Of a stretch of 64,000 bases of DNA, positions 1 to 7,010 are shown in pieces. Position numbers and translations under genes: made by a program. Under the pieces are notes generated by a model, which had not been told where the DNA came from, did no database searches, and saw only the letters and a program-made list of their open reading frames with translations. This DNA comes from SAR324 cluster bacterium (GTDB lineage: Bacteria; SAR324; NAC60-12), in assembly GCA_028281495.1 (NCBI GenBank), contig JANQJU010000082.1:1-64000 (forward strand), read 5' to 3'. Within the stretch, counting starts at the first letter, position 1. The number at the start of each line of letters is the position of its first letter.

Positions 1-1
1 A

Positions 2-295
2 GTCGTAGAATCCACAATTCTAGCTCCTGGAGAATTTAGCATCTCGGTTATTGAAGTGGGGACGGACGGCGAAGTTTTATTGGATGGTTTACGAATGTCG
101 GATGGTGCAAAAATAACCGGTAGTATTATCCGCTTTCATCATAGCAAGGCTAAGACTTTATCATATAGAAAAACAAGCGCATTGAGGGCCTGCTTTTGTG
201 TGGAGGCGGCCACTTTTTCTATGCTCACCAAATGGGACAAAAAGACTTCGATTTCATGGCTTCCCATTTCTCGAGGGTGGGTTTGTGCTCCATGA
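2..295 (+). CDS. possible 3' end of a gene entering the window
   Basis: A plus-strand frame is open from the window edge to a stop at 293-295. The first 45 or so residues look protein-like, with alternating hydrophobic and Gly/Asp-rich stretches. From about base 139 the frame runs antisense to the integrase remnant and the residues lose that character. The likely reading is that a real gene ends or was broken near base 138 and the rest is accidental read-through. No family is recognised. Confidence 0.22.
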   Translation, partial: VVESTILAPGEFSISVIEVGTDGEVLLDGLRMSDGAKITGSIIRFHHSKAKTLSYRKTSALRACFCVEAATFSMLTKWDKKTSISWLPISRGWVCAP

Positions 296-431
296 AACCG
301 AAGATATCGGAGAATCCACTGGCAGTAAGTTTGTTCCGTGCGATAAGCATAATGGTAATAGCGTAAAACCTCACGAACTTGGTCCATCAATCGAAGGTTG
401 GGGTTGGGTCGAAACTTTCTTGTTTTTCCAT
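139..431 (-). pseudogene. intI: truncated integron integrase (IntI) N-terminal remnant
   Basis: The translated minus strand matches the N-terminal SAM-like (core-binding) domain of IntI tyrosine recombinases: MDQVRE near 387, then HYAYRTEQTYCQWI, RFHG, HPREMG, IEVFLSHL and TQKQALNALVFLYDKVL. It then stops at 139-141. The whole catalytic domain (the two Arg boxes, HxxR and the Tyr nucleophile) is missing; intact IntI is about 320-340 residues. A second lesion is near the start: an ATG at 431-429 gives MEKQESFDPTPTF in another frame and meets the MDQVRE frame through an overlapping TGA/ATG, so the original N-terminus appears frameshifted. The remnant faces away from the cassette array, the normal integron geometry in which intI diverges from attI and the cassettes. 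It cannot make an active recombinase. Confidence 0.85.
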
Positions 432-699
432 ATTTAATATATATTTCCTTGATAAGTGGAAAATAGTAATCGAAGCACAAGTGCTATCTATATTTTCTAC
501 TTTTTACAAACAATATTCCAATAAGAGGATATTTTATCCATCTATTGGGGACAATATTATGGAAAGTTTTCCACTTATTACTCTGTTATCCACCACTTGT
601 TCTATCTAATTAAAGTTTTTAGGACATACGGTTAATTTATACAGAGAGCAAAGAAATTAAATACAAAGTTGATAACCAAGATCAGCTAAAAGGAGATAC
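432..699. other. presumed attI / leader region of the integron
   Basis: This AT-rich stretch lies between the 5' end of the integrase remnant and the first cassette gene, where attI and the cassette promoter of an integron should be. I see no gene in it. Several GTT-containing words occur (for example around 669-675), but none matches a recombination core well enough to fix attI. The assignment rests on position only. Confidence 0.35.
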
Positions 700-1917
700 A
701 TGGTTCTAATGAAACGAAAAACCTTAATATGGATTGTCGGGCTAAGTATATTTATTATCATGGCAATGATCTATCTAGTGCAGGCTGGGGAACGAGATCT
801 GTCCAAGCGTTCTCAATCTCAAAGATCTCTCAAAGTCATGCGAATGGATGTTGCTGATAGCGAGAGTTTCGGTTGGAATCCGAAACGTCTCGATGCGGTA
901 TTTACTTACGCAGGTACATTGAGTAGCGACGCTTTAGTGATTGTAACAAAAGGCCGAACAGTTGGTGCGTTTGGAGACCTCAAAAAACCCTATCACACCC
1001 ACTCGATTCGTAAAGCATTTCTCTCTGCCTTAGTGGGACAGCATATCGGCTCAAGCACAGGACAGATTCGGTTAAATGCCACGCTGCAAGAGTTGGGTAT
1101 TGATGACACACCAGGGCCTCTCACTGACCTGCAAAAGCAGGCAACAGTTGAGGATCTGCTGAAGAGCATGTCCGGAATCAATCACCCCACCGCTGCAGAA
1201 GGTGGGCTTGTTGCAGAGAAAAACCGCCGATTGGGTCAAGAAGAGAACAAGCCAGGTACTATCTGGGCTTACAATAATTGGGACTACAATGCGCTCACCA
1301 CAATCTTCGAAATGCGCACAGGAATGACAATAGCAGAAGGGTTTCGGGCCGGGATTGCGCGGCCTACAGCGATGAAGGACTTTGGAATAGACGCCGTGTC
1401 ATATGTTAGTAGACCAGAGCGATCGCAGCACAATGCCGCGGCATTTCGTATGTCGGCCCGCGATCTTGTAAAATTTGGACAGCTCTATCTCGACAAAGGG
1501 CGAATGAATGACCAGCAGATCATATCTGCTTCATGGGTTGATCGTATTACCACCAACTTTGCAAAGACGGGACGTGATGACCTGAGATGGGGACACGGCT
1601 ATTTGTGGTGGATTCCCAGTCCAAAAACAGGCTTACCGACAGGTTCGTTCTGGGCATGGGGACTTGGAAACCAAGCGATCTTCGTCATTCCAGCGTGGGA
1701 TACCGTTATCGTTCATCAGTCTGATACGACCGAATTTCTCAAACGATTTATTCCAATGATAACAAATGGTCAGGAGGCAGAAGCAGCTATGGAGCAACTG
1801 ATCTTATCATGTATAAATCCGGATAATCGGAAGAGTGAATACTGTATCGAACATCGATTCACAACACGCCGCGAATTCGAAAAACTGATTTCGCTTATTG
1901 CCAAGGCACGTCTTTAG
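700..1917 (+). CDS. serine hydrolase, class C beta-lactamase/PBP-like fold, membrane-anchored or exported
   Basis: This is a 405-residue protein with a basic start (MKRK) and a hydrophobic segment at about residues 7-29, so it is exported or anchored on the periplasmic side. The catalytic signature of the serine beta-lactamase/esterase family is visible: SIRK (Ser102-x-x-Lys105), then YNN (Tyr191-x-Asn193), and a WGLGNQ stretch near residue 325 where the KTG-like Gly-rich strand of the family falls. Substrates in this family range from peptidoglycan peptides to esters and beta-lactams; nothing here shows beta-lactam hydrolysis. AGGAG at 691-695 precedes the ATG at 700 by only 4 nt, so the second ATG at 709 (MKRKTL) is an equally good start. 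It is the first cassette after the integrase remnant and is followed by an attC-like site. Confidence 0.85.
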   Translation: MVLMKRKTLIWIVGLSIFIIMAMIYLVQAGERDLSKRSQSQRSLKVMRMDVADSESFGWNPKRLDAVFTYAGTLSSDALVIVTKGRTVGAFGDLKKPYHTHSIRKAFLSALVGQHIGSSTGQIRLNATLQELGIDDTPGPLTDLQKQATVEDLLKSMSGINHPTAAEGGLVAEKNRRLGQEENKPGTIWAYNNWDYNALTTIFEMRTGMTIAEGFRAGIARPTAMKDFGIDAVSYVSRPERSQHNAAAFRMSARDLVKFGQLYLDKGRMNDQQIISASWVDRITTNFAKTGRDDLRWGHGYLWWIPSPKTGLPTGSFWAWGLGNQAIFVIPAWDTVIVHQSDTTEFLKRFIPMITNGQEAEAAMEQLILSCINPDNRKSEYCIEHRFTTRREFEKLISLIAKARL

Positions 1918-2043
1918 AGAGCCATGTGTACCTTCAGGCTTAAGGGGTACAAAAGCTGAATTTCTTTATTTTCAAGGAAATCTAGGAATGAATTGCCAAA
2001 TGAACGCCAGTTTGGGTACTCAAAAATATTTTCAAATTAAAAG

Positions 2044-2128
2044 GATAACAAGACAGTTGAGGCCGACCTCTTTTTGCGCCGTTCGCAAGCTCACTCTGTA
2101 AAAAGAAGAGGCTCACTTTTAACGTTGG
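2044..2128 (+). other. attC-like cassette recombination site 1 (about 85 bp)
   Basis: The interval has an outer TAACAAG, shared with the other sites of this array, and ends with an ACGTTGG core. Between them is an imperfect palindrome: CCTCTTTTT on the left pairs with AAAAAGAAGAGG on the right, flanked by TTGAG and CTCACTT. It lies between two co-directional genes and 22 nt before the next start, the expected attC position. The core is degenerate, so this is the least certain of the five sites. Confidence 0.5.
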
Positions 2129-2150
2129 AATAAAGAAATATAGGTGAAAA

Positions 2151-2780
2151 ATGAGCAAAAGATGTTTTGTAATACAGCCTTTTGACCAAGATACATACGA
2201 TAAGCGCTATGAGGATATTTATTCCCAAGCTATTCTGGATGCAGGGTTGGAACCTTACAGAATTGATGAAGACTTATCGATTGACATACCTATCGCAGAA
2301 ATCCATACTCAAATCAAAAATGCAGTAGCTTGTTTTGTCGAAATAACTACAGATAACCCAAATGTTTGGTATGAATTAGGATTTGCTATTGCATTAGAGA
2401 AACCAGTATGCATTGTGTGCTCAGACGAAAGAAAAACAAAATATCCTTTTGATATCCAGCATAGGCAGATTATTGAATATAAAACTCAATCTGTTACAGA
2501 TTATAAAGAATTAAGAAAAAAAATTTCCAAAAAGTTAAAACTTCTTATTAAAAATATACCTCAAAAAAAAATTGTAGCCTCAAATGTTAAGGAAAGTAGA
2601 AGTTCAGAAAACATAGCAAAAAAACAAGATGTATTTAGGCGTGAAACTCCTTCAAGGACAAAAGGCTATACGCAAGAAACCACTGTTGGAGGACACAAAA
2701 ACACGCGAGTAGTGATACCCGGCAGCGTTGCAACTCGAGTGGGGACGGAGGAGTTGTTTCGAACCCACGTCCGAAGCTGA
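2151..2780 (+). CDS. TIR-like / nucleoside 2-deoxyribosyltransferase-like domain protein, probably the N-terminal part of a broken TIR-like-LRR protein
   Basis: This is 209 residues. Positions 1-140 form a compact alpha/beta domain opening with CFVIQPF and carrying EITTDNPNVWYELG and KPVCIVC. That pattern belongs to the TIR/deoxyribosyltransferase-like group, whose members cleave or bind nucleosides or NAD-type nucleotides; many serve as effectors in bacterial defence. A Lys-rich and polar linker follows. The frame continues naturally to GTEELF (2745-2759). Removing one T from the TTT at 2757-2759 joins it directly to FEPTSEAEF of the downstream LRR gene, giving one protein of about 670 residues. 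As it stands the frame ends 7 codons later. It follows attC site 1, so it opens the second cassette. Enzymatic activity is inferred from fold similarity only. Confidence 0.75.
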   Translation: MSKRCFVIQPFDQDTYDKRYEDIYSQAILDAGLEPYRIDEDLSIDIPIAEIHTQIKNAVACFVEITTDNPNVWYELGFAIALEKPVCIVCSDERKTKYPFDIQHRQIIEYKTQSVTDYKELRKKISKKLKLLIKNIPQKKIVASNVKESRSSENIAKKQDVFRRETPSRTKGYTQETTVGGHKNTRVVIPGSVATRVGTEELFRTHVRS

Positions 2781-4155
2781 ATTTCCGACACCTGCGGGTC
2801 CGGCAACCAAACGATCACTGGAAATTCAGGAAATATTGGAGACCAGCGTTGAAAACGCACCTTCTGTGCCGAGTACTCCGGCTGAAGAAGCTGTGATTTT
2901 GGGCGAGGATGCCGAGCCGAACGGGGATAATTGTGTCATTGCACCAAACGAGGCCTTTCGACAAGCCGAGCGGAAGATCGAAGAAGCAATACTCAACGAG
3001 GAGACTGAACTCGATTTAGGCGTTGGGTTTGGTGCAAAGGAATCAGAAAAACTCGCCGACTTGCCGAAGTCGCTCAGCCAGCTCAAGCAGCTTGAGAAGC
3101 TGACGCTTTTCAACAACCAACTGGTGACGCTTCCAGAATGGATAAGCCAACTTACTTTGCTCGAAACTCTGTGGGTCTGCTACAACAAACTCAAAGTGCT
3201 GCCAGAGTCGCTGGGTCAACTCACCCAGCTTAAGAGGCTGAGCTTCTATGTTAACAAACTCAAGGTACTGCCGGAGTCGCTGGGTCAACTTACCCAACTT
3301 GAGGCATTGGACATCTCCTCCAACCAACTCAGAGTGCTACCGGATTCGCTGGGCCAACTCACCCATCTTGAGACGCTGGAGATCCGCTCCAATCAGCTCA
3401 AAATGCTGCCGGACTGGCTTGGCCAACTTACTCAGCTTGACTGGCTGGACCTCAGCTATAACCAATTCAAGGTGGTGCCGGAGCCACTGGCCCAACTCGA
3501 TCTGCGGAGGCTGAAGCTATCCGAAAACAAATTGTCGACGTTGCCGGAATGGTTGCCTCAGCTCGAACAGCTTGAGGCGCTGGACTTCTCCTCCAACCAA
3601 CTCAGGGTGCTACCGGATTTGCTGGGCGAACTTACTCAGCTTGAGGAGTTAGATCTCTCCGACAACCCACTGACGGAGAGACCGGAGTGCTTGGGGAAAC
3701 TCACGTACCTGGAGAGCCTAAGCCTCGCTTCTATCCCGTTGACCGTTCTTCCAGAGTCGATTTCTTTCCTTTCTGGATTGCGTTCCCTTGATCTCCGAAA
3801 CGACAAAAACGTTACTCATTTTCCTAATGAATTCACGTTTCCTCCAAACATCGAGAAACTTTATATAAGCAGTCACGACTTACCGCATAGCGTTAGCAAA
3901 CTTTTTAATCTGCAAGAGCTGGTATTAAAGAGTCGTAATCCACAACCGCTGCCTGATTGGATCGACAAACTCGAGAATCTTGAGAGAATCACATTGGAAG
4001 GAGGCGGCAAGATTTTTAAGTTGCCACAATCTTTCGGTAAACTCGAACAATTAAAGTCTTTCCAATTTCGCGGTAAGAAACTCGCCCCTGCACTGTCTGC
4101 AGCATACGAACAAGGCCTTGACGCACTCAAAGCGTATCTGCTGGAAAAGAGCTAA
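2728..4155 (+). CDS. leucine-rich-repeat protein (LPxxLGQLTxLExLxL type), likely C-terminal part of the TIR-like-LRR protein
   Basis: Up to 475 residues. The sensible protein begins at about codon 11 (FEPTSEAEFPTP, base 2758); the residues before it and the ATG at 2728 sit on the coding sequence of the TIR-like gene in another frame, with no ribosome binding site. After a linker of about 65 residues comes a helical cap (AFRQAERKIEEAI), the usual entrance to bacterial/Roco-type LRR solenoids. About a dozen 23-residue repeats follow with the pattern LPxxLGQLTQLExLDLSxNQLxx. Several are nearly identical at DNA level, suggesting recent repeat expansion. A short capping helix (YEQGLDALKAYLLEKS) ends the protein. 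There is no ROC, COR or kinase domain. LRR solenoids bind proteins, so this half is the likely sensor or recognition part. Confidence 0.8.
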   Translation: MQLEWGRRSCFEPTSEAEFPTPAGPATKRSLEIQEILETSVENAPSVPSTPAEEAVILGEDAEPNGDNCVIAPNEAFRQAERKIEEAILNEETELDLGVGFGAKESEKLADLPKSLSQLKQLEKLTLFNNQLVTLPEWISQLTLLETLWVCYNKLKVLPESLGQLTQLKRLSFYVNKLKVLPESLGQLTQLEALDISSNQLRVLPDSLGQLTHLETLEIRSNQLKMLPDWLGQLTQLDWLDLSYNQFKVVPEPLAQLDLRRLKLSENKLSTLPEWLPQLEQLEALDFSSNQLRVLPDLLGELTQLEELDLSDNPLTERPECLGKLTYLESLSLASIPLTVLPESISFLSGLRSLDLRNDKNVTHFPNEFTFPPNIEKLYISSHDLPHSVSKLFNLQELVLKSRNPQPLPDWIDKLENLERITLEGGGKIFKLPQSFGKLEQLKSFQFRGKKLAPALSAAYEQGLDALKAYLLEKS

Positions 4156-4169
4156 AGTGAACTGTAGGA

Positions 4170-4260
4170 ATGGACATTATTTCCAAGTTGATGGAATTAG
4201 CAGAATTGGGAGTTGGCAATGAATGATCAAGAACTCAAAAAGATTGATCCGCTTGATTGA
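4170..4260 (+). other. two tiny overlapping reading frames upstream of the DUF2442 gene
   Basis: An 18-codon frame (4170-4226, after TAGGA) overlaps a 13-codon frame (4219-4260) in the ATGAATGA region just before the DUF2442 gene. DUF2442 genes often follow a DUF4160 gene, so these could be leftovers of a deleted partner or a short leader. The peptides do not resemble DUF4160 and are too short to assign. I regard them as non-functional unless expression shows otherwise. Confidence 0.2.
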
Positions 4261-4274
4261 GGAGGAGAATACAG

Positions 4275-4535
4275 ATGTGGAATATGAATGATGTTAAAGA
4301 AATAAAATATCGGTATGACTATATCTATTATGTAGAATTTGATGACGGCACGAAAGGCCAAATTGATTTTTCGTCATATCTTGAGCGAGGTTCTGTTTTC
4401 AAACCATTGTCAGATTTGGAGTTCTTTCAAAAAGCCACAATTGAAGGTGGTACAATTGCTTGGCCGAATGGTTTAGATATCGCACCGGAAACCCTCTATG
4501 AAAAATGCGAACAAGATGCTTCAGCGGAGCGCTGA
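4275..4535 (+). CDS. DUF2442 domain protein
   Basis: This is 86 residues with the complete DUF2442 pattern: a short N-terminal strand, VEFDDGTKGQIDFSSYL, GSVFKPLSD, then TIAWPNGLDIAPETLYE. The family is small, common in mobile and toxin-antitoxin-like contexts and often paired with DUF4160; its biochemical role is unknown. GAGGAGGAG at 4259-4267 lies about 8 nt before the ATG at 4275, which decides the start. The last ten codons overlap attC site 2, as commonly seen in gene cassettes. No DUF4160 partner is present. Confidence 0.85.
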   Translation: MWNMNDVKEIKYRYDYIYYVEFDDGTKGQIDFSSYLERGSVFKPLSDLEFFQKATIEGGTIAWPNGLDIAPETLYEKCEQDASAER

Positions 4536-4562
4536 CCGCGCCCGTTGAACGTGCCGTTAGGT
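4506..4562 (+). other. attC site 2 (57 bp)
   Basis: The site is bounded by GCGAACAAG on the left and the core GTTAGGT (4556-4562, a perfect GTTRRRY) on the right. Inside, TTCAGCGG pairs with CCGTTGAA with one G-T wobble, around a GC-rich centre. It overlaps the end of the DUF2442 gene and ends 5 nt before the next start codon. Confidence 0.75.
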
Positions 4563-4567
4563 ATGTC

Positions 4568-4987
4568 ATGAGTTACTATTTTAGTATCAGAGGTTGGTTA
4601 GAAGGAGTTGACGAAACAACTGGTATTACGGTCAGCGAAATAATCAAAAAGACTGAATTGTGGACCGATGTACATGGGATAAGCGAAGATATTTTAAGAC
4701 GAGTCAATACTGGTTGGTTCTTTCCTAAAAAGTGTGTAGGGCTTTTATACCGCATGTATTATGGAGCCGATATTAACCGTGACTATCATTGTTTAAGAGA
4801 TCAGTTAAAGCACATTGCTAAAGAAGTTTATGTAAACGACGGATCAGAAAAAGACTATTTAGATGGTTTATTCCACGTTGAGTCTGAAGATAGAGAAGTC
4901 CAATTTATTTGGGTTATCTCTAAAGGTAAATTCTACGAAAAAGAAATACGTTCAGGTGAGAATTTGGTAAACCTTTTTACCCAGTAG
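4568..4987 (+). CDS. hypothetical cassette protein, 139 residues
   Basis: I do not recognise this protein. It starts MSYYFSIRGWLEG and continues with a mostly helical middle (ISEDILRRVNTGW, CVGLLYRMYYGADINRDYH). Its C-terminal part, DGLFHVESEDREVQFIW, looks like a beta-rich sandwich edge. There is no signal peptide or membrane segment. The ATG at 4568 follows the core of attC site 2 by 5 nt without a Shine-Dalgarno sequence; an upstream ATG at 4562 is followed at once by a stop. Lacking its own signals, it probably depended on transcription from an upstream promoter, as cassette genes usually do. Confidence 0.7.
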   Translation: MSYYFSIRGWLEGVDETTGITVSEIIKKTELWTDVHGISEDILRRVNTGWFFPKKCVGLLYRMYYGADINRDYHCLRDQLKHIAKEVYVNDGSEKDYLDGLFHVESEDREVQFIWVISKGKFYEKEIRSGENLVNLFTQ

Positions 4988-5075
4988 AATATACTAAACA
5001 GGTAGTGTCCCTTTTGAACTGATGCTAGCTTATTTTCCTCAATGTGATATTCCTTCGTTAACTTGAAATCGATAT

Positions 5076-5312
5076 TTGGAATCCCGAAGTGATCTCTGGG
5101 CCGCTTATGACAAAATCTTTCCCCACGCCTATCACTGGAGTGCAGTCCAAAAACATGACCAAACCAATCATATTGAACGCTTTAATTGTACATTGCGCCA
5201 AAGGTTAGGGCGAATGACTAGAAAGACTCTTTCGTTTTCAAAGAAAAAAGACGCTTTCAAACAAATATCGAGTGTACCGGCTCAGATGAAATCGGACAGT
5301 TCACAATTTTAG
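5076..5312 (+). pseudogene. IS1-family transposase C-terminal remnant
   Basis: The frame carries the C-terminal DDE region of IS1-type (InsB) transposases: DLWAAYDKIFPHAYHW, then QTNHIERFNCTLRQRLGRMTRKTLSFSK. The motifs HIERFN, TLRQR and RKTLSFSK are diagnostic. The N-terminal two thirds is absent, and after KKKD the sequence leaves the family pattern, so a second lesion is likely. It lies between the 139-residue cassette gene and attC site 3 and cannot encode an active transposase. Confidence 0.8.
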
Positions 5313-5333
5313 ATTAATAACTACACTCAACTA

Positions 5334-5391
5334 ACCTAACAAGTAGGTCCATCGGACGCGCTACCGCGCGCCGCTGACCATTTCGTTAGCG
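5334..5391 (+). other. attC site 3 (58 bp)
   Basis: The left core ACCTAAC fits RYYYAAC exactly and is followed by AAG; the right core is GTTAGCG at 5385-5391. Inside, GGTCCATCGG pairs imperfectly with CCGCTGACC. The 52 bases between the cores align with attC site 5 at roughly 70 per cent identity by eye, which shows the two belong to one array. It ends 11 nt before the next gene. Confidence 0.8.
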
Positions 5392-5401
5392 GAATAGGAT
5401 A

Positions 5402-5830
5402 ATGAAAATAAATAGGGCAAAAGAATCCGACATTGAAGCGATCATATCCGTTGATCATGTGGCTGCACACGATGAGAGCCGTAGACGGCAGATTTGCGAG
5501 TGGGTGTCAGGAGACAGTACCATTGTAGCCGTAGTTGATGACGCTGTGGTTGGGTATGCCGTACTCGAGTACATCTTTTTCTCGCAGGGATTCATCTCCA
5601 TGTTGGTAGTTGCAGAGGCGAGCCGGCGCAAGGGAGTGGGCACCGCTCTAATCTCGCATTTGGAAGAGATATGTAAGACAGGAAAGTTGTTCACGTCAAC
5701 CAATGAATCCAATGAACCAATGCAAGCACTCATGCAAAGCATGTCATATGAACCGAGTGGTGTTGTGCATAATTTGGATGACGGGGATCCCGAACTGTTC
5801 TATTTCAAGAAGCTCGGAGCGAACCGCTAA
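5402..5830 (+). CDS. GNAT family N-acetyltransferase (cassette gene)
   Basis: This is 142 residues with the GNAT fold from end to end: an N-terminal strand-helix (ESDIEAIISVDH), the central strands (GYAVLEYIFF, FISMLVVAEASRR), and the acetyl-CoA pyrophosphate loop RRKGVGTALI at about residues 78-87. The late part is variable. GNATs move an acetyl group from acetyl-CoA to an amine; the acceptor here is unknown. AGGAT shortly precedes the ATG at 5402, which lies just downstream of attC site 3. Confidence 0.85.
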   Translation: MKINRAKESDIEAIISVDHVAAHDESRRRQICEWVSGDSTIVAVVDDAVVGYAVLEYIFFSQGFISMLVVAEASRRKGVGTALISHLEEICKTGKLFTSTNESNEPMQALMQSMSYEPSGVVHNLDDGDPELFYFKKLGANR

Positions 5831-5895
5831 CCAGGCGCTCTTTCTCGTAAATAATTGCGACGCTCACCCCTCAATTATTATGTCAGAAAGAAGCC

Positions 5896-6114
5896 ATGAA
5901 TTGTGTGAATACCGAATTGAAGCTTTATTGTCCAAGAGTGAGTTGTCCGCACTATGGACAACCGAACTTACCCATCACCAAAGAAGGTCATTATACGACG
6001 CGCCATGATTCTTCTCCCCGGCAGTTATTCCGCTGCCATGAAGGGAATCATAAGTTTTCGGAAACGAGTCAATCCACCATACCACTTCCCTACGGGAACT
6101 GTTCATCAATCTAA
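5896..6114 (+). pseudogene. IS1-family transposase N-terminal zinc-ribbon remnant
   Basis: The 72-codon frame carries an InsA-like zinc-ribbon layout: LYCPRVSCPHYGQPN, GHYTTRHDSSPRQLFRC, then HKFSET. Cys pairs are followed by an RLFRC-type strand and FSET, as at the start of IS1-type transposases. After FSETSQST the protein leaves the family pattern and stops. It may come from the same kind of element as the C-terminal remnant at 5076-5312, but the two halves are in reversed order, so they are not one simply interrupted copy. Confidence 0.55.
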
Positions 6115-6196
6115 GTCGTTAGAGGAAACTCAATAGTCTCCCATAAGCAAGGCAGATTGATCACTATCACAATAATATTATAGACTGTATGACGCT

Positions 6197-6760
6197 ATGA
6201 AGAAGGAGCTAAAACTATCTGATGTTGATTTCCACGATGAACAAATCTTAGCAGTTCTTGCATCATTGTCCTATAGGGCGAGCAAGAAGAACTCTCCGAA
6301 TTGGTTGCCTACAGAAGCTGCAGCAATGAATGAAATTCTGAACACTTCGGCATCTGGGGGGCTAACTCGTATGATTATAGAGGCAGGAATCCCAAGAGGA
6401 TGGATATCAGCTAGTCCGAAAAGATACGGAAACTGGGAGATCCATCCTTTGCTCATTGATCCTGAAGTTGCGGGTAGAGGGTATGGTCGAATGCTGGTGG
6501 AAGATATTGAACAGCTAATACGTTCAGCTGGTGGTATTTCAGTACATCTCTCAACTAGTGATGCCACGCATTCGACGAATTTGAGTGATGTCAACTTGTA
6601 TCCAAACCCAGTTGAAGCTCTAAGAAACCTTAAAATTCGTGATTCCCAGCAAGGACATGCCTATCAATTTTGGATGAGAGTTGGCTATTCAGTTGTTGGA
6701 GTGATTCCAGATGCAGAGGGACTGGGAGTACCAAGCATTCAACTGGCGAAGCGCCTTTGA
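6197..6760 (+). CDS. aminoglycoside 6'-N-acetyltransferase-like GNAT, AAC(6')-I type (cassette gene)
   Basis: This 187-residue GNAT resembles the AAC(6')-I branch through its second half: GNWEIHPLLIDPEVAGRGYG (acetyl-CoA loop), LVEDIEQLIRSAGG, NLSDVNLYPNPVEALRNL, QFWMRVGYSVVGVIPDAEG and a terminal LAKRL. In that family LSGxNLYP, the Y/F-rich strand and VPDANGxGxPDI(x)MAKR are conserved; here PDAEGLGVPSIQLAKR shows the same frame with substitutions. Related enzymes acetylate the 6'-amino group of aminoglycosides, but resistance is not shown by sequence and a chromosomal housekeeping acceptor is possible. The ATG at 6197 has only a weak upstream ribosome site. Its cassette ends at attC site 4. 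Confidence 0.75.
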   Translation: MKKELKLSDVDFHDEQILAVLASLSYRASKKNSPNWLPTEAAAMNEILNTSASGGLTRMIIEAGIPRGWISASPKRYGNWEIHPLLIDPEVAGRGYGRMLVEDIEQLIRSAGGISVHLSTSDATHSTNLSDVNLYPNPVEALRNLKIRDSQQGHAYQFWMRVGYSVVGVIPDAEGLGVPSIQLAKRL

Positions 6761-6944
6761 AAATACAGCTACTGAAACATCTAAACAAGTCGTGCAGGCA
6801 TCTAGCATGTTTTGCACATTTAGTGTGAACAGTAAGGTCTTTAGGGGCTATTGTAACGTAGGACGCATCCATGCTGGGGATTCTGGTTGATTCATGATCA
6901 TTACTCTGATGTTTTTGATCTAAGCCTCAGATGAAACCTAGAAA

Positions 6945-7001
6945 TCGAACAAGGCGGTTCAAGGGACGCACATCCGCGCGTACTTAAAATTGTCGTTAGA
7001 A
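6945..7001 (+). other. attC site 4 (57 bp)
   Basis: The left end is ATCGAACAAGG and the right core is GTTAGAA at 6995-7001. The inner arms AAGGGACGC and GCGCGTACTT pair imperfectly. The end-to-end spacing equals that of sites 2, 3 and 5, and the site lies 10 nt before the start of the methyltransferase gene. Confidence 0.65.
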
Positions 7002-7010
7002 AAAGGACAC

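Noticed and set aside
700..1917. Calling the first cassette a beta-lactamase
   Set aside because: SxxK and YxN fit the wider serine-hydrolase family, and the Gly-rich third motif is not diagnostic; nothing shows beta-lactam hydrolysis.
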